Notes: generated by a model not told the origin, from the letters alone. Shown: positions 1 through 6,037, counted from the stretch's first letter. The stretch: DNA of 6,286 nt from Deltaproteobacteria bacterium (GCA_019314085.1 JAFCZZ010000151.1:1-6286); one strand, 5' to 3'. Translations and numbers: made by a program.

Positions 1-1
1 C

Positions 2-427
2 TGGCTCCCGATAGCAACGGCCTTCTATATCCAGGCCGGATACCTGCACCCGTTTGTCCACTGGATGGGCCTTCCCGTTGGTATGACGATATTCAACGTG
101 ATCCTCCTCAATGAATTTCATGACTACCCGGCGGACAGGGCAACGGGGAAAAGAAATGTCCTCGTCCGCCTGGGAATTGAGGGGGGTATTCTGCTCTATG
201 CTGCGGTCTCAGTCATCGCATGGGGGGCAACGTTTTGTGCCATATACGCCGGTGTTCCTGTCAGGGCTTTGGATCTGTATATCCCCGTGATTATACTCTC
301 AGCGCTGGTCACCGGAGGTCTGTTCATGAGAAAGGATAAAGACAGCATCTCACTGGAAATACTGTGCGGAGTCAATATAGTCGTCAATCTCGGAACAACC
401 GTCTCACTTGCCCTCGCATTTGTATAG
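2..427 (+). CDS. UbiA-family prenyltransferase, C-terminal part (5' end outside window)
   Basis: The frame is open from base 2, giving 141 residues up to a TAG stop; the N-terminal half lies off the left edge. UbiA enzymes are integral membrane proteins that transfer a polyprenyl chain from its diphosphate to an aromatic acceptor. The second Asp-rich motif is visible as NEFHDYPADRATGKRNVLVRLG-like sequence at about bases 110-175: its D-x3-D core and the GKR...VRLG ending are typical of MenA-like members. Hydrophobic stretches follow at about residues 58-80 (GGILLYAAVSVIAWG...), 88-108 (LYIPVIILSALVTGG) and at the C-terminus (VNIVVNLGTTVSLALAFV), as expected for the last helices. The best guess is a menaquinone-type (MenA-like) or related prenyltransferase. 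The first Asp motif is not in view, so acceptor specificity cannot be set. The gene converges with mltA across a 35-base gap with no convincing terminator. Confidence 0.85.
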   Translation, partial: WLPIATAFYIQAGYLHPFVHWMGLPVGMTIFNVILLNEFHDYPADRATGKRNVLVRLGIEGGILLYAAVSVIAWGATFCAIYAGVPVRALDLYIPVIILSALVTGGLFMRKDKDSISLEILCGVNIVVNLGTTVSLALAFV

Positions 428-462
428 AACTGAATCGGCACAAAGACAGATCGTAGCGAGAA

Positions 463-1641
463 TTAGCGCTTCTTCACAAGAAAGTACAGGTCCCCCTCTT
501 CCTTCAGGTGTCCGGCCATAATCTCCGCGTACTCCCCCCGTCCGCAGAACAGATCCACGCGCCCCGGACCCTTGATCACACCCCCCGTATCCTGATTGAG
601 GACAAACCGGGAAAAGGGCTCCCACGATACGATGGCACCCTCCTCGTCTATAACGGGTTTTTTCACCCTGATAAAGGCGAGGGCGCCCTTGGGAAACAGA
701 ACCGCATCTGTGGCAATGGACCGGCCCGATGTCACCGGCACATTGAGACTCCCCACGGGACCATCTTCAACGATACGGAAGAAGACATAACTCTCATTAC
801 AGCTCAGTATGTCAAACATCTCGTCAGGATGCTGGCGCAGGTATTTCTTGATGCCCTTGAGGGACACCTCTTCCAGGGACATCTTCCCCTGTTCCACCAG
901 GAACCTGCCCACGCTGCTGTAGGGATGGCCGTTACTCTGTTCATAGCTTACCTGGACAAGCTCGCCTCCCGGAAGGCTCACAACACCGGATCCCTGAATC
1001 TGCAGAAAAAAGATGTCAATGGGATCGGAGAGCCAGAGAAGCTCAAGTCCCCGCCCCTCAAGGCATCCCTTGATATCGATATCCTCACGCGTATAGTAGG
1101 GAACGACGTTGCCCTCCTCAATCCGGGCGATGATTCGCTCTCCCTTGTATTTCCCTTTGAACCCTCCGAGATTTACCACAACGTGATCATCCGGTGTCCG
1201 GTAGATGGGATAGCGGTATTTCTCCGTCCGCTCAAACGACCCGGCAAGAATCGGTTCATAGTACCCGGTGAAGAGAACCTCTCCTCCGTCCCTTCCGATA
1301 CTCCGGTACAGATCGAAGGCCTTCCGTATCCTCTTTTCCCTTTGTGTATCTGAATCCGACGTCCTTATAATCTCCAGGAAATCTCGAAGCGACTCCTTCA
1401 GCTCTTCCGTCGTGCATACGCGGTCTCCAAAGCGGAATTCCCGCGTCTCGGGGAGCCGGCCGTAATACTCCATACTCCTGTCGATCGCACGTTCCAGAGA
1501 TGCCTGGTCAAGATCATCTATCAGGGGAGGGACTCCCCAGAAGGAGACCGGGACGAGGGGGGCAATTTTCCCCCGCTCCGGTGGAAACAGCGCGCATCCC
1601 GCCAGGAAGAATATAAACAGACAACACAGTATTTTTCTCAT
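463..1641 (-). CDS. mltA: Membrane-bound lytic murein transglycosylase A (MltA), lipoprotein
   Basis: The product is 392 residues, close to the usual MltA size. It cleaves the MurNAc-GlcNAc bond of peptidoglycan non-hydrolytically, leaving 1,6-anhydro-MurNAc ends, and acts from the outer membrane. The N-terminus has a lipoprotein signal: MRKILCCLFIFFLAGC with lipobox LAGC at 13-16. The +2 residue is Ala, not Asp, which favours outer-membrane sorting. The MltA domain shows GYYEP (126-130), FFLQIQGSG (211-219) and a YEQSNGHPYSSVGR-type motif (233-246). The C-terminal 3D domain has NQDTGGVIKGPGRVD (349-363) followed by FCGRG and ends in LYFLVKKR. The family's catalytic acid is an Asp of this region; D351 and D363 are conserved-type positions. 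The ATG start is placed directly before the signal peptide; the ribosome-binding site is weak. A promoter lies just upstream, so the gene probably does not depend on the FKBP transcript. Confidence 0.95.
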   Translation of the reverse strand: MRKILCCLFIFFLAGCALFPPERGKIAPLVPVSFWGVPPLIDDLDQASLERAIDRSMEYYGRLPETREFRFGDRVCTTEELKESLRDFLEIIRTSDSDTQREKRIRKAFDLYRSIGRDGGEVLFTGYYEPILAGSFERTEKYRYPIYRTPDDHVVVNLGGFKGKYKGERIIARIEEGNVVPYYTREDIDIKGCLEGRGLELLWLSDPIDIFFLQIQGSGVVSLPGGELVQVSYEQSNGHPYSSVGRFLVEQGKMSLEEVSLKGIKKYLRQHPDEMFDILSCNESYVFFRIVEDGPVGSLNVPVTSGRSIATDAVLFPKGALAFIRVKKPVIDEEGAIVSWEPFSRFVLNQDTGGVIKGPGRVDLFCGRGEYAEIMAGHLKEEGDLYFLVKKR

Positions 1642-1681
1642 ATTCTCAGTCCATCGGATGGTCCATGGCTTCGAGTTTTCT

Positions 1682-1709
1682 AGTATACCAGACGGGCGGA
1701 AAACATCAA
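1682..1709 (-). promoter_or_regulatory. Sigma-70-like promoter for mltA
   Basis: On the minus strand TTGATG (1704-1709) and TATACT (1682-1687) are separated by 16 bases. The -10 is preceded by TGG, which makes an extended -10 (TGnTATACT). The predicted start lies about 34 bases before the mltA ATG. It sits in the 114-base gap between the FKBP stop and mltA, where no Rho-independent terminator was found, so readthrough from the FKBP gene remains possible. Identified by eye only. Confidence 0.55.
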
Positions 1710-1755
1710 CGGCATCGGGGAAACAATGTGCAGGTGCTACGGTTCGGCTCTCCGA

Positions 1756-2238
1756 TCAGCCTCCACAACTACCGCAATCGCCTGAGCAGGTCTGGCAATC
1801 CGGTTCGAGCCCCGTTTCAACAATCTCGATATCGAACACCAGGGTCTTGCCCGCTAGTGGGTGATTCACATCCATTTTGACCACGTCCTCAAGAATCTCC
1901 GTAACGATCACGGGTATGGGGCGCCCCGACTGATCCGACATCTGGACAATCATGCCGACCTCAAGCGTCATATCCTCGGGGACATTCGCCTTGGGAAAAT
2001 CGACCACATGGTCCTCCCTGCGCTCACCGTAACCCTCTTGCGGCGAGACGGTCACCGTTTTCTTCTCTCCGGGCACCATATCTACCACGGCATCGTCAAA
2101 ACCTTTTACGAGCTGTCCCGCTCCCACGGTAAATTTGAGGGGCTCACGTCCCTCTGAGGAATCAAACACATCACCACCCTCAAGTTTTCCGGTGTAGTGT
2201 ACGCTTATCGTGTCCCCAAGCGCTGTTGCTTTTGTCAT
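1756..2238 (-). CDS. slyD: FKBP-type peptidyl-prolyl isomerase, SlyD-like, with Cys4 tail
   Basis: The 160-residue protein begins MTKATALGDTISVHYTGKL. FKBP core motifs are HYTGKLEGGDVFDSS (14-28), GAGQLVKGFDDAV (39-51) and the EGYGER turn (68-73). The insert-in-flap chaperone domain that marks the SlyD group spans about 72-122, after which NHPLAGKTLVFDIEIVE (125-141) returns to the FKBP fold. The expected role is cytoplasmic proline cis-trans isomerisation plus folding chaperone activity. The end carries four cysteines at 148, 151, 155 and 158 (CxxC-x3-CxxC), in place of the long His/Cys-rich nickel-binding tail of E. coli SlyD. Binding of a metal by this tail is an inference. The start was chosen because AAGGAG lies 9 bases upstream and homology begins here; the frame stays open for 75 more codons, but that stretch holds a terminator and promoter-like sequences. 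A more cautious name is SlyD-like FKBP. Confidence 0.93.
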   Translation of the reverse strand: MTKATALGDTISVHYTGKLEGGDVFDSSEGREPLKFTVGAGQLVKGFDDAVVDMVPGEKKTVTVSPQEGYGERREDHVVDFPKANVPEDMTLEVGMIVQMSDQSGRPIPVIVTEILEDVVKMDVNHPLAGKTLVFDIEIVETGLEPDCQTCSGDCGSCGG

Positions 2239-2247
2239 AACACATAT

Positions 2248-2253
2248 CTCCTT
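2248..2253 (-). promoter_or_regulatory. Ribosome-binding site fixing the FKBP start
   Basis: AAGGAG on the minus strand lies 9 bases before the ATG at 2236-2238. It is the strongest Shine-Dalgarno sequence in the window. It supports the 160-residue FKBP over the 235-residue open frame that begins at 2463. Confidence 0.8.
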
Positions 2254-2269
2254 AATAATATTTACTTTC

Positions 2270-2305
2270 TCAGGTACCAAAAAACCACCATACCCCGCAG
2301 AGCAC
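2270..2305 (-). other. Possible 11-codon leader ORF overlapping the terminator
   Basis: On the minus strand GGAGG (2312-2316) stands 6 bases before a GTG (2303-2305). The frame reads M-L-C-G-V-W-W-F-F-G-T and then TGA (2270-2272). It runs across the loop, the descending arm and the U-tract of the hairpin at 2279-2311 and stops 31 bases before the FKBP ATG. The WWFF run comes from the GGTGG arm plus the T6 tract, so it may be a coincidence of terminator composition. The well-placed Shine-Dalgarno sequence is what makes it worth recording. There is no evidence of expression. Confidence 0.2.
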
Positions 2306-2311
2306 GGTGGT
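2279..2311 (-). terminator. Intrinsic terminator (possible attenuator) upstream of the FKBP gene
   Basis: On the minus strand ACCACCGTGCTC, loop TGCG and GGGTATGGTGGT form a 12-bp stem with three G-U pairs and a 4-base loop (2284-2311). It is followed at once by a run of six T (2279-2284, one shared with the stem). It lies 124 bases after the 5'-nucleotidase stop and 40 bases before the FKBP start. It may terminate the upstream operon, or act as a conditional attenuator for an FKBP transcript begun at the promoter at 2375-2402. Too little space (about 40 bases) remains between it and the FKBP gene for a further promoter with a leader. Confidence 0.65.
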
Positions 2312-2348
2312 CCTCCGTATATCCCGAATGTATCTAATCCGGATTTTT

Positions 2349-2363
2349 GACGGCTCAGCCGCC
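2349..2363 (-). promoter_or_regulatory. Small GC-rich hairpin in the FKBP leader
   Basis: On the minus strand GGCGGC-TGA-GCCGTC can form a 6-bp stem (one G-U) with a 3-base loop, followed by AAAAATCC, so it is not a terminator. It falls just downstream of the predicted transcription start for the FKBP gene and before the terminator hairpin. It could be a structural part of the leader; no known riboswitch consensus was recognised. Confidence 0.3.
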
Positions 2364-2374
2364 GGAAATTTTGG

Positions 2375-2402
2375 CTTACAATGGCACCTGCTTTATTGTC
2401 AA
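2375..2402 (-). promoter_or_regulatory. Sigma-70-like promoter for the FKBP gene
   Basis: On the minus strand a perfect -35 TTGACA (2397-2402), 16 bases and a weak -10 TGTAAG (2375-2380, 4 of 6) are found 33 bases after the 5'-nucleotidase stop. Transcription from here would give a leader of about 130 bases containing the small hairpin and the terminator. The weak -10 makes this a moderate call. Confidence 0.4.
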
Positions 2403-2415
2403 GACATATTATGTC
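2403..2415. repeat. 13-bp perfect palindrome, operator-like
   Basis: GACATA-T-TATGTC is a 6-bp inverted repeat around one base. It abuts the -35 of the FKBP promoter and overlaps a second TTGACA (minus strand, 2412-2417), so TTGACA occurs twice, 15 bases apart. A dimeric repressor or activator could bind here. No regulator family is assigned from the sequence. Confidence 0.35.
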
Positions 2416-2434
2416 AATCGGGAAAGCGGCGTTG

Positions 2435-4390
2435 TTACGATCTCCTGAGTATACGCCGGACAAGACCGGTTATCAGGATAAGGATCAGGAAAATAGTTAT
2501 AAGGGCGCCGAAGGCGATCCAGGTAACATACGTCCCCCGTTTCAGAAGCCTGAGGGGGTTCCAGCTGGCCTCGACAAGCTGACGGTCCAGTCTGCCCCGG
2601 TATCTGTCCGGGACATCCGGCACCCCGTCTCCTGTGGTATCGGGGAATGATCGTACATATTCCAGAACACCCCTGTATTCCTTGAGTTCCTGAATTCCGG
2701 GCGTCTGCTTGTCCGCGTCGACCCGGACGGTCTTCAGATCGAGAATGGGGTTCCCGTCCCGATCCTTCGGGACGATATCCAGGACATGCCAGGTGAAGTT
2801 CCCCACGACCTTCAGGAAAGTGGCATTGTAGATGTCGGCGGCAACCCGGATAAGCCTCTTGTTCGACACCGAGTAGTCCAAACGGGCGTACCCCCTCTGT
2901 TCGTCACCGAGCCATACCTCCGTCACCCGGTCAAAGATCATCCGGTGGGGATTGTACGAGAATTTGACCCCGGAGATCTGAAGGTAGTAGTCGGGGCCCT
3001 TCAGGGGATAGATACTGGTCAGTATCTCCAGGGCCTTTTTCAGTTCAGTGGGGAAGATATAAAACGATATCAGGGGATACCCCATCGAAGACCGGTCATC
3101 GAACCCGATCCCCAGGGGGATGGAGCGAAAGGCATCGCAGACGGTGATATCCCCTGTTTTCCCCGGTTCTATGGCATCGCGGATAACCCCGTTGCTGATC
3201 ACCCCCACTTCCACCCGGTCAGTTTGGTCATTCGGATCGGAGTCCTGCCTGTTGATGTACCAGGGGATCGAGTCGGCGATCAGGTTTCCCAGGTTGCATT
3301 CATCCTCTCTGATCGCAAGTGTGAAGGGGGTGTGCGCGATAATCTGGCGAAATCCGAGCCCCTTGCCCGCCAGGAACTCTTCATCGATGCGGGACTCAAA
3401 GGCATCAATCATACCGGCGATCCGGGCATCGCCTCTGATGGAATCGTTAATATCGACGAGGCGATAGTTCTTCAGTGACACCCTGCCACCATCCCAGGTG
3501 ACGTCTATCACGCCCACCTGCCGTCCATAAGACCAGGCCTGGACAATCATAGTATCATTCACCATCCTTAGATCGGTCTTCGTATGGGTATGACCGCTGA
3601 TGATGATATCGATCCCCGGGACCTCTCCAGCCAGGATCTCGTCCTCGGATCGTTCGGGATCATCGGCAAGACCGCTGTGCGACAGGCAGATTACGATCTC
3701 CGCTTTCTCCTCCCCACGGAGCCTTTCAACCATCCTCCGCGCCGTGGTAACCGGGTCCTCAAAGGTCACGGGTGAGGCGAAGGGGGCAACCTCGGCTGCA
3801 TCCCTCCCCATGAGGCCAAACAGACCGATTCGGATACCGTCCTTTTCGATTACCCGGTACGGTCGCACAACTCCTCGTGCAAAGACCCGTTCCAGATCAT
3901 CGTCGGCCGCACTTTCTCGGCTGAAGACCGCATTGGAAAGAACTATCGATGGAATCCGGCCGGATAGCTCAGCCGCCATGAGAATGCGGGCCAGGCCGGC
4001 TGGCTTGAGATCGAATTCGTGATTGCCGAGGGTGACGACATCATACCCCATCTCCCCCATCAGCCTGAGTTCAAAGGCCTCCTCACGACTCAGCATGTGG
4101 AAGAGCGAACCCATCAGAAAATCACCTGCATCCAGAACCAGGACCGGGTTCGTTCGATTGCGCTTGACCTTTTTGATAACGCCGGCTATCCGGGCCCATC
4201 CACCGACGGTTGCGTCATCGCCCGTCTCCAGAGGGGTATAATCGATATTGGGCGAGAAGCCCAGGAGGTGGGAGTGCAGATCATTTGTATGGATGATGGT
4301 TATTGTCTTCCCGGCCGCGCAGAGGGGCGTGGCAATCGAGGCAATGGAAACTATACCCACTATCAGGCAAACGAGGCGGAGCAGTTTCAT
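2435..4390 (-). CDS. 5'-nucleotidase / 2',3'-cyclic phosphodiesterase (UshA family), C-terminally membrane-anchored
   Basis: 651 residues. A signal peptide (1-26, hydrophobic VCLIVGIVSIASIA, then TPLCAA) directs export. The calcineurin-like metallophosphatase domain (about 28-310) has all dimetal motifs: NDLHSH (36-41), DAGDF (87-91), LGNHEFD (121-127), LSHSG (236-240) and SGHTHTK (265-271). The 5'-nucleotidase C-terminal domain (about 350-540) starts with ECNLGNLIAD (364-373) and includes SNGVIRD (399-405) and QISGVKFSYN (471-480). Such enzymes hydrolyse extracytoplasmic nucleotides to nucleosides and phosphate. The family's PFGN-like motif reads PLGI here (425-428), so substrate range may differ. 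Unlike soluble UshA (about 550 residues), there is an extension of about 100 residues with a DTTGDGVPD Ca-loop-like motif (584-592), a transmembrane helix (about 621-643) and a basic RRILRR end. This implies anchoring in the inner membrane, facing the periplasm. It lies 17 bases downstream of the synthetase gene and is probably co-transcribed with it. Confidence 0.93.
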   Translation of the reverse strand: MKLLRLVCLIVGIVSIASIATPLCAAGKTITIIHTNDLHSHLLGFSPNIDYTPLETGDDATVGGWARIAGVIKKVKRNRTNPVLVLDAGDFLMGSLFHMLSREEAFELRLMGEMGYDVVTLGNHEFDLKPAGLARILMAAELSGRIPSIVLSNAVFSRESAADDDLERVFARGVVRPYRVIEKDGIRIGLFGLMGRDAAEVAPFASPVTFEDPVTTARRMVERLRGEEKAEIVICLSHSGLADDPERSEDEILAGEVPGIDIIISGHTHTKTDLRMVNDTMIVQAWSYGRQVGVIDVTWDGGRVSLKNYRLVDINDSIRGDARIAGMIDAFESRIDEEFLAGKGLGFRQIIAHTPFTLAIREDECNLGNLIADSIPWYINRQDSDPNDQTDRVEVGVISNGVIRDAIEPGKTGDITVCDAFRSIPLGIGFDDRSSMGYPLISFYIFPTELKKALEILTSIYPLKGPDYYLQISGVKFSYNPHRMIFDRVTEVWLGDEQRGYARLDYSVSNKRLIRVAADIYNATFLKVVGNFTWHVLDIVPKDRDGNPILDLKTVRVDADKQTPGIQELKEYRGVLEYVRSFPDTTGDGVPDVPDRYRGRLDRQLVEASWNPLRLLKRGTYVTWIAFGALITIFLILILITGLVRRILRRS

Positions 4391-4405
4391 GGGGCGGATA
4401 CCCCC
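4391..4405 (-). promoter_or_regulatory. 5'-nucleotidase ribosome-binding site in a hairpin
   Basis: The only Shine-Dalgarno candidate is GGGGG (4401-4405), 10 bases before the ATG. Its G-run can pair with CCCC (4391-4394) directly before the start codon, with a 7-base loop. The TGA of the upstream synthetase gene (4408-4410) lies just before it, so a terminating ribosome could open the stem. This would couple translation of the two genes. Stem stability was judged by eye. Confidence 0.4.
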
Positions 4406-4407
4406 TT

Positions 4408-5748
4408 TCAGGCAACCCCCTGGTGGAGGGTACCGTTGCAGACGGATTCGCCGCTACATACAGGGTAGGGTTCGGCGACCCGCCGCAGCAAATAAAGATA
4501 GTGCTGATAAGATGCCTGCAGGGCCCTCGCCGCCTCTTCGGGCGATTCGAAGAGGGGGACCTGGTACTCTTCCCGATACGATACCGTCCTGTACACGGCA
4601 TTGGGGGTATAGATCGCCGCGGGTTTCCCGTAGTGGTGGCACTTCTTGACCAACTCCCCTATCGCATCGATAATCATGGGATGCCAGAGACTGGGAATCG
4701 GCAGCAATCCGTCAACCTCGTCTGAGGAGAGGAGTATATCAAATATATCCATAAAGGTCTGCATGGAGAGGGCAGGCCCCAGGTCTATGGGATTTGAGAC
4801 ATTAAAGATCTGGCCCGTCCTGCTCAACTTCTCCTGGGTCTCCGGTGACAAATGCGCCATCTCCAGACCGGCGTCGACCAGCAGATCCGCCGTAATCCCT
4901 CCGAACGCGCCCGAATTGGTAAAGACGGCTATCCTCGGTCCCTGAAGGGGCGGCATATTCGTAAATATCTTCGGCATGGAATGGAGCTCGGAGATGGAAT
5001 TGACCCGGATGATCCCCGCCTGCCTGCAGACACCCTCGAAGATGGCATCATTGTTGGCCATCCCCGCCGTGTGTGACCGCGCCGCCAGTTCAAGATACAT
5101 GCCGATCACCTCCGTGGTGTCGTCTCTATCCAGGTACTCGATCATATCCGCTTCATCCACATCGGACTTGTTTCCGATGCTGATCGCCTTGTTGACTTTT
5201 ACCACATCCTTGACCAGTGATTCCAGCACAACCGCAACTATCCCACCGCTCTGGATAATGTACGATACGGTCCCCGGTTCCGACATGAATGCATCGAAGC
5301 TATCTTCAAAAATGCCGTAAAAACAACAGAATTGGTTACGAGCATTCAGCACCCCCAGGCAGTTGGGACCCATGATCCTGATCCCGTATTCCCTCGCCGT
5401 CTCGCTTATCTCCCGCTGCATGGCCCTGCCCCGCTCTCCCCCCTCGGAAAAGCCCGCGCTCTCTATAACGATATGCCCAATCCCCTTATCACCGCACTGT
5501 TTTACAAAGGAAGGGACGACCTCGGCGGGGGTGATAATAACCGCGAGATCGACATCACCGGGGATATCCGTCACGGAGACAAAACCCTCGCACCCGTGCA
5601 CAGACTCCCCCTTCCGATTGACGGCATACACCCGTCCATCAAAGGATGAATACTCGTGAAGGGTCTTGCAGATCGTTGCTCCGAGATTGAAAGGAGAATT
5701 AGAAGCCCCTATTATCGCTACCGATTCAGGATCAAAAAATGTGTCCAC
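4408..5748 (-). CDS. ADP-forming acyl-CoA synthetase alpha-type (CoA-binding) protein, internally shortened
   Basis: 446 residues, cytoplasmic. The N-terminal CoA-binding Rossmann domain begins FFDPESVAIIGAS (4-16) and runs to GPNCLGVLN (127-135). The succinyl-CoA-ligase-like flavodoxin domain has SYIIQSGGIVAVV (162-174) and AISIGNKSDVDEADMIEYL (188-206). A further ligase-type domain spans about 270-410 with IAVFTNSGAFGGI (273-285) and the closing PLFESPEEAARAL (398-410). Alpha-type subunits bind CoA and carry a phosphorylated His; RSHTAG (224-229, H226) matches that site. In relatives about 30-36 residues separate the YLE strand from the SHTG motif, but here YLE (218-220) runs into LAARSHTA, so a strand and helix seem lost. 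The ATP-grasp beta part is absent and would have to be encoded elsewhere. Substrate is unknown; acetyl-, propionyl- or aryl-CoA types are possible. The GTG start has AAGGGG 6 bases upstream. First gene of a probable two-gene operon. Confidence 0.88.
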   Translation of the reverse strand: MDTFFDPESVAIIGASNSPFNLGATICKTLHEYSSFDGRVYAVNRKGESVHGCEGFVSVTDIPGDVDLAVIITPAEVVPSFVKQCGDKGIGHIVIESAGFSEGGERGRAMQREISETAREYGIRIMGPNCLGVLNARNQFCCFYGIFEDSFDAFMSEPGTVSYIIQSGGIVAVVLESLVKDVVKVNKAISIGNKSDVDEADMIEYLDRDDTTEVIGMYLELAARSHTAGMANNDAIFEGVCRQAGIIRVNSISELHSMPKIFTNMPPLQGPRIAVFTNSGAFGGITADLLVDAGLEMAHLSPETQEKLSRTGQIFNVSNPIDLGPALSMQTFMDIFDILLSSDEVDGLLPIPSLWHPMIIDAIGELVKKCHHYGKPAAIYTPNAVYRTVSYREEYQVPLFESPEEAARALQASYQHYLYLLRRVAEPYPVCSGESVCNGTLHQGVA

Positions 5749-5754
5749 ACCAAA

Positions 5755-5760
5755 CCCCTT
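5755..5760 (-). promoter_or_regulatory. Ribosome-binding site supporting the GTG start of the synthetase gene
   Basis: AAGGGG on the minus strand lies 6 bases before the GTG at 5746-5748. The product from this GTG begins five residues before the conserved PESVAIIGAS. The nearby ATG at 5764-5766 is in another frame. Together these make GTG the best start. Confidence 0.7.
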
Positions 5761-5812
5761 CGCATTGTAGTTTTATATTTCCAACATAACTTTAATCGCT
5801 ATATTTTTTGGT

Positions 5813-5841
5813 AAAATATATTACATTAAAATTCATGTCAA
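5813..5841 (-). promoter_or_regulatory. Sigma-70-like promoter for the synthetase / 5'-nucleotidase operon
   Basis: On the minus strand a perfect -35 TTGACA (5836-5841) precedes -10 TATTTT at 17 bases (5813-5818), or alternatively TATATT at 15 bases (5815-5820). The surrounding stretch, about 5765-5835, is markedly AT-rich compared with the rest of the window. The leader would be about 58 bases. This is the best-looking promoter in the window. Confidence 0.6.
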
Positions 5842-6037
5842 GCCCCTTCCCGGTCCAGACCGATTTTTCCCCGACAGAGGCATACGAGGAGACCCGGTCT
5901 GCTCCCGCTTTTCCATGGGACATTGTTTTTTCTGCTGGTTTGACAAACAAATGGCGGCAGGAAGCGCGCCGTAAAGATGTGGACTGCCAAAAGATCCTGG
6001 CTGACGTATGAAAAGATAGGCGGTTGGCGACCGTGTC
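5842..6037. other. Intergenic stretch with no recognised content
   Basis: These 196 bases lie between the promoter of the synthetase operon and the stop codon of the ArgA-like gene. The only open frame, on the plus strand (5808-6011), starts at TTG without a ribosome-binding site, runs over the minus-strand promoter and resembles nothing known to me. Several short inverted repeats exist, but none is followed by a T-run on the minus strand, so no terminator for the ArgA-like gene was found. Confidence 0.5.

Noticed and set aside
428..475. Possible bidirectional terminator between the UbiA-like gene and mltA
   Set aside because: Only a 4-bp AGCG/CGCT pairing with an 8-base loop is present, and no T-run follows on either strand.
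508..1353. Long plus-strand open frame (281 residues) opposite mltA
   Set aside because: It is fully antisense to a gene with clear family motifs, shows no recognisable domain, and is the kind of shadow frame common in GC-rich DNA.
1646..1666. Six-codon upstream frame (MDHPMD stop) in the mltA leader
   Set aside because: It has no Shine-Dalgarno sequence and is short enough to occur by chance; there is no hairpin logic linking it to mltA.
2239..2463. N-terminal extension of the FKBP gene to a 235-residue product
   Set aside because: The extra 75 residues match no FKBP sequence, cross a strong terminator hairpin, and overlap the end of the nucleotidase gene. The internal ATG has the only good ribosome-binding site.
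2786..3478. Plus-strand open frame of 230 residues opposite the nucleotidase gene
   Set aside because: It is antisense to conserved nucleotidase sequence and has no recognisable domain or ribosome-binding site.
5851..5868. Plus-strand hairpin CGGTCCAGACCG followed by ATTTTT
   Set aside because: It would terminate plus-strand transcription, but no plus-strand gene lies before it, and the stem is only 4-5 bp.
5808..6011. Plus-strand open frame of 67 residues in the intergenic gap
   Set aside because: It has a TTG start without a ribosome-binding site, overlaps the best minus-strand promoter, and resembles no protein known to me.
6005..6037. Terminator after the ArgA-like gene (CGGT-CGCCA-ACCG on the minus strand)
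   Set aside because: The stem is 4 bp and is followed by CCTATCTTTTC, which lacks a proper T-run directly after the stem.
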